Assembly: GCA_029864405.1 (NCBI GenBank)
Contig: JAOTTP010000024.1
Coordinates: 1-39,958, forward strand
Source: Nitrospirota bacterium
GTDB lineage: Bacteria; Nitrospirota; Nitrospiria; Nitrospirales; UBA8639
DNA: 39,958 nt
Direction: 5' to 3'
Shown here: piece after piece, positions 8,073 through 18,785 of the stretch
How the letters are laid out: each line of letters begins with the position of its first letter
How positions within the stretch are numbered: position 1 is the stretch's first letter
Translations under genes and position numbers: made by a program
Notes under the pieces: generated by a model
Databases searched by the model: none
Seen by the model: only the letters and a program-made list of their open reading frames with translations
What the model was told of the DNA's origin: nothing

Positions 8073-8669
8073 TCAAATAGAAAAGAGGCTCATTTTACTT
8101 TCAGTCCCCTGCATAAGGCGACGAATATTTTCTTTGTGACAGATAAATATGAGAGCCATGACTCCTAAGGCAAAAAAGCAAAGATAGAGGTCGTGAGTCA
8201 GGAAAAAGGCCAAAAATGGGAACACCCCAAAAGCCCACAGGGCTCCACCTGAGGAATACCTGAAAATCAATACGGCTCCTAACCAAACACCAACAAGAAG
8301 CCCTCCAATCAACGGATGAATACCTAAAATGGCACCCAAAGCTGTGGCTACTCCTTTCCCTCCTTGAAATCGCAAAAAAATGGAGAAGACGTGACCAAGG
8401 ATGACGGAAAAGCCCACGATTAGAATCCAGTGCCAGGGAAACCCCATGAAGCCCGCGATGGTCGTCGCGAGCGTTCCCTTGCCTAAATCCCCAAGCAGAG
8501 TAAGGAATCCTACTTTTTTGCCCGAAACTCGGAGAACATTAGTGGAGCCGATATTGTGGCTTCCGTGAGTTCGTGGATCATCTGCTCCGAATATGCGAGA
8601 GACGACCAAGCCAAACGGGATAGATCCTAAGAGATAGGCGCCGACCACTCCAAATAGATACAGTTCCAT
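8073..8669 (-). CDS. plsY: Glycerol-3-phosphate acyltransferase PlsY
   Basis: A 198-aa integral membrane protein with about five hydrophobic segments. The three PlsY motifs are present: GSHNIGSTN (36-44), the phosphate-binding loop FQGGKGVAT (101-109) and HKENIRRLMQG (178-188). PlsY transfers acyl groups from acyl-phosphate to glycerol-3-phosphate at the inner membrane, the first step in phospholipid synthesis. Its length is typical. It lies 24 bases downstream of pgsA, so acyl and head-group steps of phospholipid synthesis are adjacent. Confidence 0.95.
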   Translation of the reverse strand: MELYLFGVVGAYLLGSIPFGLVVSRIFGADDPRTHGSHNIGSTNVLRVSGKKVGFLTLLGDLGKGTLATTIAGFMGFPWHWILIVGFSVILGHVFSIFLRFQGGKGVATALGAILGIHPLIGGLLVGVWLGAVLIFRYSSGGALWAFGVFPFLAFFLTHDLYLCFFALGVMALIFICHKENIRRLMQGTESKMSLFSI

Positions 8670-8693
8670 CTTCTAGCGTTTTGGGAACACCAC

Positions 8694-9311
8694 CTACCAA
8701 TATTGCGGACTAATTTTCTTAAATATTTGCATGAGGTATCGCCAGCCGGAAAGAAGGGAAAAAAACAAGGCAACATACAGAAGACCAGTTCCAATAGCAG
8801 CCAACGCAGCCTCACTATGAATCCAGACTCCCTGAAGAATCAGACAGAGAATGCCTCCAATTTGCCCGATGACTTTAAATTTCCCAAGAGAGTCCGCTGG
8901 AACCACAAAGCCTTCTTTTGCGGCAACAACCCTGGCGCCTGTCACAATCATTTCACGTGCGATCATGACAATGGCCAACCACACGGCCACACGCTGAAAT
9001 TGCACAAGAAGAATGAGGCCGGAGGCCACCAGAAGTTTATCGGCAACCGGATCAAGCAATTTCCCTAAATTGGTAATCTGCCCGCTTTTTCGGGCCAAAT
9101 ATCCGTCGAGAAAATCCGTGAATGCCGCCCCGGCAAACACCAGGCCGGCGGTCAGGGCCCTGTCAGGGCTGGATTCAGAGAAAAGCCAAACAAAGACAGG
9201 AATCAACAAGATTCGCAAAAGAGTAATAGAATTAGGAAGATTGAGATACGCTTCTCCCCTAATTACATCATTGCGTTCAGATTTTCCTTTTACCGCTTCC
9301 GATTGATTCAT
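8694..9311 (-). CDS. pgsA: CDP-diacylglycerol-glycerol-3-phosphate 3-phosphatidyltransferase
   Basis: A 205-aa membrane protein with an intact CDP-alcohol phosphotransferase signature, DxxDGxxARx8GxxxDxxxD, at residues 66-91 (Asp66, Asp69, Gly70, Ala73, Arg74, Gly83, Asp87, Asp91). It makes phosphatidylglycerophosphate from CDP-diacylglycerol and glycerol-3-phosphate. The region before residue 22 is charged and slightly longer than in many PgsA proteins, so a later start is possible. It is cotranscribed with kdsA (28-base gap) and plsY. Confidence 0.93.
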   Translation of the reverse strand: MNQSEAVKGKSERNDVIRGEAYLNLPNSITLLRILLIPVFVWLFSESSPDRALTAGLVFAGAAFTDFLDGYLARKSGQITNLGKLLDPVADKLLVASGLILLVQFQRVAVWLAIVMIAREMIVTGARVVAAKEGFVVPADSLGKFKVIGQIGGILCLILQGVWIHSEAALAAIGTGLLYVALFFSLLSGWRYLMQIFKKISPQYW

Positions 9312-9339
9312 GATGACCCGGATATTTCTTCCAGAAAAC

Positions 9340-10188
9340 TCAAGTAAGAGGAGAGATTTCTCCTTTTCCAGTTACCTGCCAAATCGCTTGAAGTTGTTCC
9401 AATAAACCTCGCAACTCACTCAAGCGTATCATATTTGGCCCATCCGATAACGCCTCCTCCGGACGAGGATGAACTTCCATAAAAAATCCGTCACAGCCGA
9501 CGGCAGCCGCCGCGCGGGCTAACGGCGCCACAAATTCCCGTTGTCCTGAAGAGACCGTTCCCCCGCCGCCAGGCAATTGCACGCTGTGGGTCGCATCAAA
9601 TACCACCGGGTATCCCAGATTTCTCATGACGGGTAATGAGCGCATATCGACGACAAGATTTTGATAGCCGAAGCTAGCCCCTCGCTCCGTTAAGAAAATT
9701 TTGCTGGTCCCGGCTTCTTGAAGTTTATTAACCACATTCGCCATATCCCATGGAGATAGAAATTGTCCTTTTTTCACATTGACCACCCGGCCGGATTTGG
9801 CAGCCGCACAAAGCAAATCAGTCTGTCGACATAAAAATGCCGGTATTTGCAACACGTCTACAACTTCAGCAACCTGAGAAACATCGTGGACTTCGTGAAT
9901 ATCCGTTAAAATGGGGACACCTAACTCACGCTTAACTTTCTTGAGGATTTTCAAGCCTTCTGCAATGCCTAATCCCCGGAATGAAGAAATCGATGTGCGG
10001 TTGGCCTTATCATAGGACGACTTGAAGATGAATGGGATGCTGAGGCCCCTGGCAATCTCCAAAATCGCAGCAGCAGTCTCCATGACCAATTTCTCGCTTT
10101 CGATAACGCAAGGCCCCGCAATTAAAAAATGCGGGCAACTCCCGCCAACGGAGAACGGGCCAATGTCGACTTGAGTTGGCTGAGCCAT
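9340..10188 (-). CDS. kdsA: 3-deoxy-D-manno-octulosonate 8-phosphate synthase, probable metal-dependent class
   Basis: A 282-aa protein matching KDO8P synthase: GPCVIESE (25-32), [12 protein letters not shown] and the C-terminal [19 protein letters not shown]. It condenses phosphoenolpyruvate with arabinose 5-phosphate in the cytosol to start Kdo synthesis for LPS. Cys27 in AGPCVIE occupies the place where the Aquifex enzyme has its metal-binding Cys and the E. coli enzyme has Asn. With the later His (DATHSVQLP), Glu (FMEVHP) and Asp (ALSDGP), this suggests the metal-dependent class. That class call rests on remembered alignments. The gene is 15 bases after pyrG. Confidence 0.95.
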   Translation of the reverse strand: MAQPTQVDIGPFSVGGSCPHFLIAGPCVIESEKLVMETAAAILEIARGLSIPFIFKSSYDKANRTSISSFRGLGIAEGLKILKKVKRELGVPILTDIHEVHDVSQVAEVVDVLQIPAFLCRQTDLLCAAAKSGRVVNVKKGQFLSPWDMANVVNKLQEAGTSKIFLTERGASFGYQNLVVDMRSLPVMRNLGYPVVFDATHSVQLPGGGGTVSSGQREFVAPLARAAAAVGCDGFFMEVHPRPEEALSDGPNMIRLSELRGLLEQLQAIWQVTGKGEISPLT

Positions 10189-10203
10189 GATAAATCCTGT
10201 GTG

Positions 10204-11817
<1,614 letters not shown>

Positions 11818-11876
11818 TTATTGAAGATGATGCCCACATGCCCTCCCCTGTTATCTGTCGACTCCACCATATTGGT

Positions 11877-12680
11877 CTACCTCTTTTCAACCCTCTGTAT
11901 AGCTTCCAACGGTTTCTCCCTCGGCTCACAGGAGTTCTTTGAAAAAAGACCTTCCGCAGCGATGATATCCTCAGGAGTATCGATACGAATCGATTCATGT
12001 TCTGTTTCCCAAACCATCATGGGAAGACCATGTTCTAATGCTCGCAGTTGCTCCAACTTTTCCGCCTCTTCAAGATATCCCGTTGGCAACCCGGCAAATC
12101 GTAACAACTCCGATTTCCTGAAAATATACACCCCCAAATGCATATAGGCGATACGATTATTTCCAGAAGGCACTCCATCACGCCAGCAGGGTATCGGACT
12201 TCGTGAGAAATACAGGGCCTGCCCGTGGACATCGGTCACGACCTTCACGATTGCCGGATTGGCTAGATCTTGCATGCGGTGTAATTGTCGTTTCAACGTC
12301 CCCATTCCAGCCTGAGAAGAAACAAAGGGAAGGATGAGATCATTAAGCAACCCTGGGTGCTGAGGAATTTCATCCGCTTGTAAATTGACAATCACGTCAT
12401 ATTTCAATTGAGAAATCACTTTCGCCACCCGGTCCGTTCCTGTTCGACAGGCTTCCTTGACGAGACAGACTTCTCCACCAAAATTCAAGACCCCTTGCTG
12501 GATGGCTTCCTGGTCGGTAATAACCAGGATTTGCCCCACGTGCGTGGCGTGTTGAACCGCTTCATAGACATGTTGGATCAGGGGCTTTCCGGCCAAAAGC
12601 GCGAGTGGTTTTCCCGGAAATCGAGATGATCCGTAGCGAGCCGGGATACACAGACTGACGAGGTGGTCAGTTGTAGTCAT
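11877..12680 (-). CDS. kdsB: 3-deoxy-manno-octulosonate cytidylyltransferase (CMP-Kdo synthetase)
   Basis: A 267-aa sugar nucleotidyltransferase with the characteristic N-terminal loop IPARYGSSRFPGKPL, the LVKEACRTGTDRVA region and VNLQADEIPQHP. It activates Kdo with CTP for lipid A glycosylation. The start overlaps the end of the heptose kinase gene by 14 bases, implying translational coupling. The last ~20 residues are charged and extend slightly past the usual length. The substrate could in principle be another 3-deoxy sugar, but kdsA in the same cluster supports Kdo. Confidence 0.94.
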   Translation of the reverse strand: MTTTDHLVSLCIPARYGSSRFPGKPLALLAGKPLIQHVYEAVQHATHVGQILVITDQEAIQQGVLNFGGEVCLVKEACRTGTDRVAKVISQLKYDVIVNLQADEIPQHPGLLNDLILPFVSSQAGMGTLKRQLHRMQDLANPAIVKVVTDVHGQALYFSRSPIPCWRDGVPSGNNRIAYMHLGVYIFRKSELLRFAGLPTGYLEEAEKLEQLRALEHGLPMMVWETEHESIRIDTPEDIIAAEGLFSKNSCEPREKPLEAIQRVEKR

Positions 12681-13680
12681 GCAGTAATGCCTCTTGGAGT
12701 TGTGCTCCAGTCACTGTGGCTGTACCCACCATGCCGACCACAATACCTGCGGCTTGATTGGCTAACACCGCAGCCTCAGGAAGTGAGGCTTGAGCACTGA
12801 GCGCTAATGCGAGAGTACTGATGACCGTATCTCCCGCTCCCGTCACATCATAGACTTGTCGAGCCACCGCCGGGATGCTCCAGGATTGACCCGTCTGTTC
12901 AAAAATACTCATTCCCTCCTCTCCCCTCGTCACGACGACTGCCTGGCACTGTAAGCGTTGTTGAAGAGAAACACCAATGTGTTCAATTGGAACATCCTGG
13001 GTTGGGAGAAACCCTGCCGCCTGCTTGGCTTCGAGATGATTGGGTGTGATGACCGTGACTCCCTGATAATACGCCATATGCTCCACCTTCGGATCCACCA
13101 CAATCGGCACGCCGTACTGATCGGCCAAGGTATGAATGGCCTTCATCAGGTCCTCTGTGATCATGCCTTTTGCATAATCAGAAATCACCAGGCAGGAGAC
13201 TTCAGGGAGACGGGAAGCCACATGTCGAATAATTTTTTTTATCAGTTGCGACGAAATGTCATGGCGTTGCTCCACATCAAATCGAACAATTTGCTGATTG
13301 TGGGCCACCACTCTCGTTTTTTTGATTGTGGGACGGCTGGAATCGATAAAGACGCCGCGAGTAGACGTGGACGATCGTCGAATATCTGCAAGAAATTGTT
13401 TGCCAACTTGATCGGCACCGACCACCCCGCATAACTCAGCCTGTCCACCTAAGGTCATAATATTATGATACACATTCGCTGCTCCACCCATGCGATACGA
13501 TTCAGAATCCACATGAACGACCGGTACAGGCGCTTCCGGAGAGACACGATGCACCTTGCCCCAGACATAATGATCCAGAATGAGATCTCCGACGACCAGA
13601 ATGCGAGCACGAGAGAAGCGTTGAATATACTGCTTGAATTTCCGAGGGGAAATCGATGGGACAACGGATAGCGGTTTCAT
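12667..13680 (-). CDS. hldA: D-glycero-beta-D-manno-heptose-7-phosphate kinase (HldE N-terminal domain only)
   Basis: A PfkB-family kinase of 337 aa from the ATG at 13680. The start matches RfaE/HldE (RILVVGDLILDHYVWGKVHR, VSPEAPVPVVHV, MGGAANVYHNI) and the C-terminus carries the kinase anion hole and base in DVTGAGDTV. It phosphorylates heptose 7-phosphate at C1 on the way to ADP-heptose. The adenylyltransferase half found in E. coli HldE is absent, so a separate HldC-like gene is needed elsewhere. A longer open frame reaches 13890, but its extra 70 residues overlap lepB and look non-coding. The chosen ATG has only a weak ribosome-binding site, consistent with coupling to lepB 52 bases upstream. 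Confidence 0.9.
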   Translation of the reverse strand: MKPLSVVPSISPRKFKQYIQRFSRARILVVGDLILDHYVWGKVHRVSPEAPVPVVHVDSESYRMGGAANVYHNIMTLGGQAELCGVVGADQVGKQFLADIRRSSTSTRGVFIDSSRPTIKKTRVVAHNQQIVRFDVEQRHDISSQLIKKIIRHVASRLPEVSCLVISDYAKGMITEDLMKAIHTLADQYGVPIVVDPKVEHMAYYQGVTVITPNHLEAKQAAGFLPTQDVPIEHIGVSLQQRLQCQAVVVTRGEEGMSIFEQTGQSWSIPAVARQVYDVTGAGDTVISTLALALSAQASLPEAAVLANQAAGIVVGMVGTATVTGAQLQEALLHDYN

Positions 13681-13732
13681 CCTTGATTCAGCACAATGTA
13701 AAAGTTCTGGTTGGTTCAGGGGGTCGCACCAA

Positions 13733-14494
13733 TTATTCGATGAGCTTTCCAATCCGTTCCCATCGAATCCAATCGGTCCAAGCTCCTTGCCCATTCCATG
13801 ACCAATACACCAGAAAGGCTCTGCCTTTAATTTTATCCATTCGCACAAATCCCCAAAACCGACTGTCCAGACTTTGGTCACGGTTGTCACCCATCACAAA
13901 GTATGATTCGGGAGGAACCGTTAAGGGACCCAGATTATCGCGGGGATTGATACGACCATCAATGATTCCCGGGTCGACCCGCTGTGTAAAGGCATTATCC
14001 AACAATGGCTGTCCATTCACGATTACGTGTTTATTCTGAATATGGATGGTATCACCAGGGAGTCCGATCACCCGCTTAATGAAATCTTTATTTTCATCCT
14101 CAGGGTAGCGAAACACAATGATATCCCCACGCGCCGGAGGATCAAAACTCATCACGATCGTTGAAGAGAAACAGGTGACTGGGGGGAAGGAGACCTGGAA
14201 CTCACAGTCTTTCGGCAACTGAAACCCATAGGCCAGCTTGGAAACGAGAATATGATCGCCAATCATTAAGGTCGGAATCATCGACCCCGATGGGATCTTA
14301 AAGGCTTGGACCACAAAGACTCGAATGGTCAGCGCCAGAATAATCGCAATCACCAAGGCCTCGGCATATTCACGAATGATCGACTTTTTGGATATCTCCA
14401 TTTCCTCGGAACTTGAAGCAACTGAAGATTCCTCTGGCAGGTCTTTTTCGGAAGGTTTGGTCATTTTGGGCTGTTGTGGATCTTGAGTGGTCAT
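13733..14494 (-). CDS. lepB: Signal peptidase I
   Basis: A 253-aa protein with a charged, disordered N-terminus (1-38), one membrane anchor (about 44-65) and an S26 protease domain on the periplasmic side. The catalytic Ser71 lies in IPSGSMIPTL and Lys140 in DFIKRVIGLPGD; the box MGDNRDQSLDSRFWGFV follows. It cleaves signal peptides from exported proteins. An insertion around residues 94-115 carries two Cys (97 and 108), which could form a periplasmic disulfide. It lies 6 bases after lepA, the classic lepA-lepB pair. Confidence 0.97.
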   Translation of the reverse strand: MTTQDPQQPKMTKPSEKDLPEESSVASSSEEMEISKKSIIREYAEALVIAIILALTIRVFVVQAFKIPSGSMIPTLMIGDHILVSKLAYGFQLPKDCEFQVSFPPVTCFSSTIVMSFDPPARGDIIVFRYPEDENKDFIKRVIGLPGDTIHIQNKHVIVNGQPLLDNAFTQRVDPGIIDGRINPRDNLGPLTVPPESYFVMGDNRDQSLDSRFWGFVRMDKIKGRAFLVYWSWNGQGAWTDWIRWERIGKLIE

Positions 14495-14500
14495 CAGTGT

Positions 14501-16315
14501 TCAATTCGGATCGGTCTTTAAAATAGCCAGGAATGCCTCTTGAGGGACTTCGACGCGCCCTACTTGTTTCATTCGCTTTTTTCCTTCTTTTTGCTTCTCC
14601 CACAATTTTCGCTTTCGGGAAATATCCCCACCATAACACTTGGCCGTCACGTTTTTCTTCAGTGCGCCAATGGTTTCCCGAGCAATGATGCGTTTGCCAA
14701 TGGTTGCCTGAATAACAATTTCAAACATTTGCTTGGGGATTAATTCTTTCATTTTTTCGGCTAATTGTCGTCCGCGGCTTTGCACTTTATCCTTATGCGC
14801 GATAAGGGAGAGGGCATCCACTGTCTCACCATTCAGCAATAAATCCAATTTCACCAATTCAGACTCGCGATAACCCAGCAATTCATAGTCTAACGAGGCA
14901 TACCCTTGAGTTCGGGATTTTAGGCGATCGTAAAAGTCTAACACAATTTCATTTAATGGGATTTCATAGATTAACATGGACCGGGTTGGATCAAGATATT
15001 GCAGCCCCACCTGAATGCCACGACGCTCCTGACACAGCTGAAGAACATTCCCGATATACCGCTCCGGCGTAATCATCGTGGCTTTGATAAAGGGCTCTTC
15101 AATTCGTTCGATCTGTGCAGGATCCGGAAGCTTGGAGGGATTATCGATCACCAGGGTTTCTCCCTTGGTTGTGAACACACGATAGACCACTGTCGGTGCG
15201 GTACTGATCAGATCCAGTCCGTATTCCCGCTCCAATCGCTCTCGAATAATTTCCATGTGGAGGAGCCCTAAAAACCCACATCGGAATCCAAATCCCAAGG
15301 CCAGGGACGTTTCCGGTTCATAGACAAAGGAGGAATCATTCAGCTGCAATTTCTCCAGAGAATCCCGCAGGTCCTCAAACTTGGCATTGTCGGTCGTATA
15401 TAACCCACAAAAGACCACCGGTTTGACATCACGGTACCCAGGCAAGGCCACGCTCGTGGGTTGCTTTGGGTCCGTAATGGTATCGCCAATTTTGGTGTCG
15501 GATAATTCTTTCATCCCGGCACAAATATACCCGACTTCCCCAGGCCCAAGCCGACTCACCTTGGTCCGCTTCGGTGAAAAGACGCCAACCTCCAGGACTT
15601 CAAATTCACGTCTGGAAGACATTAACTGAATCATCATATTGGGGGTAACTTCTCCATCCATGACTCGAAGGAGCACCACGGCTCCCTGATAATTGTCAAA
15701 CCAGGAATCAAAAATCAGAGCCTTTAAGGGTTGATCAATTGAACCGACAGGAGCCGGAATAATCTGAACCACACCCTCAAGGACCTCCTTCACCCCTCGA
15801 CCATCTTTAGCACTGACTAAAAAGGCCTCTTCACTCGACAACCCCAACACATCTCGAATTTGGACCTTGACCCCTTCCACATCGGCACTCGGCAAATCAA
15901 TTTTATTAATGACAGGAATAATGACTAAATCATTCGAAATCGCCAGATAGGCATTGGCAATCGTCTGCGCCTCCACTCCCTGGGTGGCATCGATTAACAG
16001 AAGGGCGCCCTCACAGGCAGCCAGGCTCCGTGATACCTCGTAGGCAAAGTCCACATGCCCGGGCGTATCAATGAGATTAAACTGATATTCCTGCCCATCC
16101 GAGCTCTGAAAGCGCGTCGTCACCGCATGCGCTTTGATCGTAATGCCGCGCTCACGTTCCAGATCCATGGCATCCAGATATTGGGCACGCGCTTCACGTG
16201 CAGACACGGCACCGGTGATTTCCAAAAATCGGTCGGCAAGAGTGGATTTACCGTGGTCGATATGAGCAATAATTGAAAAATTGCGGATGTTGTTTTGAGG
16301 GAAGGCTTTACTCAT
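14501..16315 (-). CDS. lepA: Elongation factor 4 (LepA) GTPase
   Basis: A 604-aa protein with G1 AHIDHGKS (17-24), G3 DTPGHVDF and G4 [12 protein letters not shown]-like domains II, III and V, and the LepA-specific C-terminal domain ending in the basic stretch [20 protein letters not shown]. It acts on ribosomes, aiding translation fidelity and initiation. A strong promoter at 16330-16358 predicts transcription starting only ~8 bases before the ATG, and no ribosome-binding site is visible, so translation may be nearly leaderless. It heads the leftward nine-gene run. Confidence 0.97.
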   Translation of the reverse strand: MSKAFPQNNIRNFSIIAHIDHGKSTLADRFLEITGAVSAREARAQYLDAMDLERERGITIKAHAVTTRFQSSDGQEYQFNLIDTPGHVDFAYEVSRSLAACEGALLLIDATQGVEAQTIANAYLAISNDLVIIPVINKIDLPSADVEGVKVQIRDVLGLSSEEAFLVSAKDGRGVKEVLEGVVQIIPAPVGSIDQPLKALIFDSWFDNYQGAVVLLRVMDGEVTPNMMIQLMSSRREFEVLEVGVFSPKRTKVSRLGPGEVGYICAGMKELSDTKIGDTITDPKQPTSVALPGYRDVKPVVFCGLYTTDNAKFEDLRDSLEKLQLNDSSFVYEPETSLALGFGFRCGFLGLLHMEIIRERLEREYGLDLISTAPTVVYRVFTTKGETLVIDNPSKLPDPAQIERIEEPFIKATMITPERYIGNVLQLCQERRGIQVGLQYLDPTRSMLIYEIPLNEIVLDFYDRLKSRTQGYASLDYELLGYRESELVKLDLLLNGETVDALSLIAHKDKVQSRGRQLAEKMKELIPKQMFEIVIQATIGKRIIARETIGALKKNVTAKCYGGDISRKRKLWEKQKEGKKRMKQVGRVEVPQEAFLAILKTDPN

Positions 16316-16329
16316 TCGAAGTGACCGTG

Positions 16330-16358
16330 ATTGTAATGAGACCCTAAAAGGTTGTCAA
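16330..16358 (-). promoter_or_regulatory. Sigma70-type promoter of the lepA cluster
   Basis: On the minus strand, TTGACA (16358-16353), a 17-base spacer and TACAAT (16335-16330): a perfect -35 and a 5/6 -10. The predicted start is near 16323, about 8 bases before the lepA ATG at 16315. The region lies between divergent lepA and bioA. Confidence 0.75.
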
Positions 16359-16399
16359 AAATCGATGGATTCCGCTAGGTTATTGCCTGGAAAACGACC

Positions 16400-17797
16400 A
16401 TGACTCTCAAAACAAGGCGCACAGCATTACAAAAAGATGATTGCGAGTACGTGTGGCACCCTTTTACCCAAATGCAGGAATGGGAGTGCCAGCCTCCTCT
16501 CATCATCAGACGCGGAAAAGGTTCTTATGTCTATGATATGGACGGCAACGCCTATCTCGATGCGACGGCATCCATCTGGGTGAATGTCCATGGGCATCGA
16601 CATCCTCGCATTGATCAGGCCATTCGCCACCAACTCACCCAGATAGCGCATACCACGCTGCTGGGGCTTTCTAACCCTCCAGCCATTCAATTGGCCAAGG
16701 CGCTTATTCGCCTGGCTCCGAAAGGCTTACGAAAAGTCTTTTATTCGGACAACGGCTCCACCGCCGTTGAAGTTGCGGCAAAGATGGCTATCCAGTACTG
16801 GCAACAATGTCCGACTCCCCAACCACGAAAAACCCGGTTTATCCACCTAGGGATGTCTTATCATGGCGATACCGTGGGAAGCGTGAGCCTTAGCGGAATC
16901 GAACTGTTCCGCAGGCCTTTTTCTTCACTCCTCTTTCCAACCCATGACATTGAGCCCCCTTACTGCTATCGATGTCCCCTTCAGTTGCAATTTCCTCAAT
17001 GCCGTCTCGCCTGTCTTGAACCCCTTAAAAAACTTCTTCATGCACACCATCAGGAAATTGCAGGCCTCATTCTTGAGCCCATGGTGCAAGCGGTCGCCGG
17101 GATCATTCCTTCCCCTCCAGGATACTTGAAACACGTCAGGGAGTTATGCACGCGGTACAAGGTCTTATTCATTGCAGATGAAGTTGCTACGGGGTTTGGA
17201 CGAACGGGTCGGATGTTTGCCTGTGAGCATGAAGAGATCTCTCCGGATATCATGGCTATTGCCAAAGGTTTAACGGGAGGCTATCTCCCATTAGCCGCCA
17301 CGTTGACGACAACCGCCATTTATGAAGCGTTTTTGGGAGAAGGGCATGAAGACAAAACATTTTTCCATGGACATAGTTATGCAGGAAATCCCTTGGGATG
17401 TGCGGCGGCTCTGGCCAACCTCGCCATCTTTAAGAGTGAGCGAACTCTCGCAAAGCTTCAACGACGGATCCCAAAATTTCGCACAGCTCTTGAATTACTA
17501 ACCAACGATCCTTGGGTTGGGGACATCCGGCAATGTGGGTATATGGTTGGGATTGAATTGGTTCAGCATAAATCCCAAAAAATTCCGTTCCCTGCTTCCG
17601 AACGCATTGGTCAGAAAATAGCCATGACCGCCAGAGCATTAGGGCTGTTGATCCGTCCCATCGGCACAATTATGATTCTCATGCCCCCTCTTTCCGCCAG
17701 CGTCAAGGAACTTGATCAAATGGTATCTATTTTAAAACTCGCGATCTCGGTGGTTCGTGCCTCCAGCGCATCTTCCTCAATGGAACCACGGACGTAA
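16400..17797 (+). CDS. bioA: Adenosylmethionine-8-amino-7-oxononanoate aminotransferase
   Basis: A 465-aa class III aminotransferase. The N-terminal VWHPFTQMQEW box is typical of BioA. PLP contacts are visible: Asp260 in ADEVATGFGRTG and Schiff-base Lys289 in AIAKGLTGGYLPLAATLTT. It converts KAPA to DAPA in biotin synthesis. The active-site wording GGYLPLA resembles the Bacillus-like subgroup, some members of which use lysine instead of S-adenosylmethionine as amino donor, so the donor is uncertain. A cysteine cluster (Cys189, 192, 201, 205) could bind metal or be structural. No other bio gene is nearby. The start has only a weak ribosome-binding site. Confidence 0.92.
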   Translation: MTLKTRRTALQKDDCEYVWHPFTQMQEWECQPPLIIRRGKGSYVYDMDGNAYLDATASIWVNVHGHRHPRIDQAIRHQLTQIAHTTLLGLSNPPAIQLAKALIRLAPKGLRKVFYSDNGSTAVEVAAKMAIQYWQQCPTPQPRKTRFIHLGMSYHGDTVGSVSLSGIELFRRPFSSLLFPTHDIEPPYCYRCPLQLQFPQCRLACLEPLKKLLHAHHQEIAGLILEPMVQAVAGIIPSPPGYLKHVRELCTRYKVLFIADEVATGFGRTGRMFACEHEEISPDIMAIAKGLTGGYLPLAATLTTTAIYEAFLGEGHEDKTFFHGHSYAGNPLGCAAALANLAIFKSERTLAKLQRRIPKFRTALELLTNDPWVGDIRQCGYMVGIELVQHKSQKIPFPASERIGQKIAMTARALGLLIRPIGTIMILMPPLSASVKELDQMVSILKLAISVVRASSASSSMEPRT

Positions 17798-17818
17798 AAT
17801 GTGTCGCATACGTCAGCC

Positions 17819-17985
17819 TAGGAGCCTGTCGGACTTGGGAGATCGAGAGCGAAAAAGAGGTTGAGCGAGGCCAGATTTTGACGATTTCGTCGGCCCAGAG
17901 TGGGACTATGGTCCAAGAAAGCGGCGGAATATGGACTGCTTAGACACTTTTGCCGCCGATTCATCCTAAGTCCGACAGGCTCCTA
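17819..17985. mobile_element. MITE-like non-coding element with perfect 18-bp terminal inverted repeats
   Basis: TAGGAGCCTGTCGGACTT at 17819-17836 is repeated as its exact reverse complement at 17968-17985; after one mismatch, three further bases also pair. If the outer TA at each end is a target duplication, the element is 163 bp (17821-17983), the arrangement expected for Tc1/mariner/IS630-type MITEs. The interior has no ORF but has secondary structure (GGAC-TATG-GTCC, and CGGCGG opposite CCGCCG). It fills the gap between convergent bioA and the SAM hydrolase family gene. The stop codon of the latter (TAG, 17985-17983) uses the TA plus the first element base. Confidence 0.8.
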
Positions 17986-18783
17986 AATGAGCTCGACTGT
18001 TTGGCCAATGTGCAATTCACACCGGTCCACCGCCCGTCCTTGCTTGACAAAAATCTCGATATGCCCATTACTATTAATTAAGGCTTCCGGGAGTCCCATG
18101 GCGCCTTCTCCATAATGATTTTTTATTCCCTTAATGACGACATCTCCAATTTTGAGACCGGAGTATTCCTTCTTGGTGACTGATCGAAATGTCTCGATAT
18201 CGGCCATGGTGATATTCGTCATGGCATTACCAAAATGGTCGACATAGACAATTCGCCCATGAAGGGTCTGCTGTTGCATACGTGGGGGATCAAGAGGAAG
18301 CGTGACGTAATCATGAATGAGCCGCCCGTAAGACCCAGGAACCTGCCCCTTCGTCAACCAGGCGGCAGAGGGTGCAAACAAATCCCGGCCATCAAACGTC
18401 GCTCCGGCAGAATCCAATCGGTATTGTTTATTCTCAATCGATCGAACTTCAACCGACGTTTCCTCTTGGAGCACGTAGCTCAAGACGCCATTATCCGGAG
18501 CCAGGAAAAAATGTCTGGAGGTTGAGGCCAAAATCGCTCTTCGGGAGCTCCCCACACCAGGGTCTACGACCACCACATGCACCGTTCCATCTGGAAAATA
18601 TTGATAACACGATTTCAAAAAAAACGCCGCCTGTTCAACCCCATGCGCTGGAATTCGATGCGTCAGATCGACGATGCGTATTTGAGAATTAATTCCAAGC
18701 ATCACGCCCTTCATACTTGGGACAAAATAGTCGACATCCCCAAAATCAGTGACCAACGTAACTAAGGAAATGGCGGAAGGCAT
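17983..18783 (-). CDS. SAM hydrolase / hydroxide adenosyltransferase family protein (DUF62)
   Basis: A 266-aa protein with the family hallmarks: VTLVTDFGDVDYFVPSMKGV near the N-terminus, VVVDPGVGSSRRA, FLAPDNGVLSYVL, FDGRDLFAPSAAWL and the C-terminal beta domain with YVDHFGNAMTNI. Characterised members hydrolyse S-adenosylmethionine to adenosine and methionine; halogenases are distant relatives. As I recall it, many members read FHGRD where this one reads FDGRD, which may affect the proposed Asp-Arg-His activating set. The gene follows greA by 2 bases and ends the pyrimidine operon. Its stop codon coincides with the right edge of the MITE-like element. Confidence 0.88.
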   Translation of the reverse strand: MPSAISLVTLVTDFGDVDYFVPSMKGVMLGINSQIRIVDLTHRIPAHGVEQAAFFLKSCYQYFPDGTVHVVVVDPGVGSSRRAILASTSRHFFLAPDNGVLSYVLQEETSVEVRSIENKQYRLDSAGATFDGRDLFAPSAAWLTKGQVPGSYGRLIHDYVTLPLDPPRMQQQTLHGRIVYVDHFGNAMTNITMADIETFRSVTKKEYSGLKIGDVVIKGIKNHYGEGAMGLPEALINSNGHIEIFVKQGRAVDRCELHIGQTVELI

Positions 18784-18785
18784 GG

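Noticed and set aside
12667..13890. 407-aa version of the heptose kinase
   Set aside because: The extra N-terminal 70 residues overlap lepB in another frame and show no family similarity; the ATG at 13680 fits the family.
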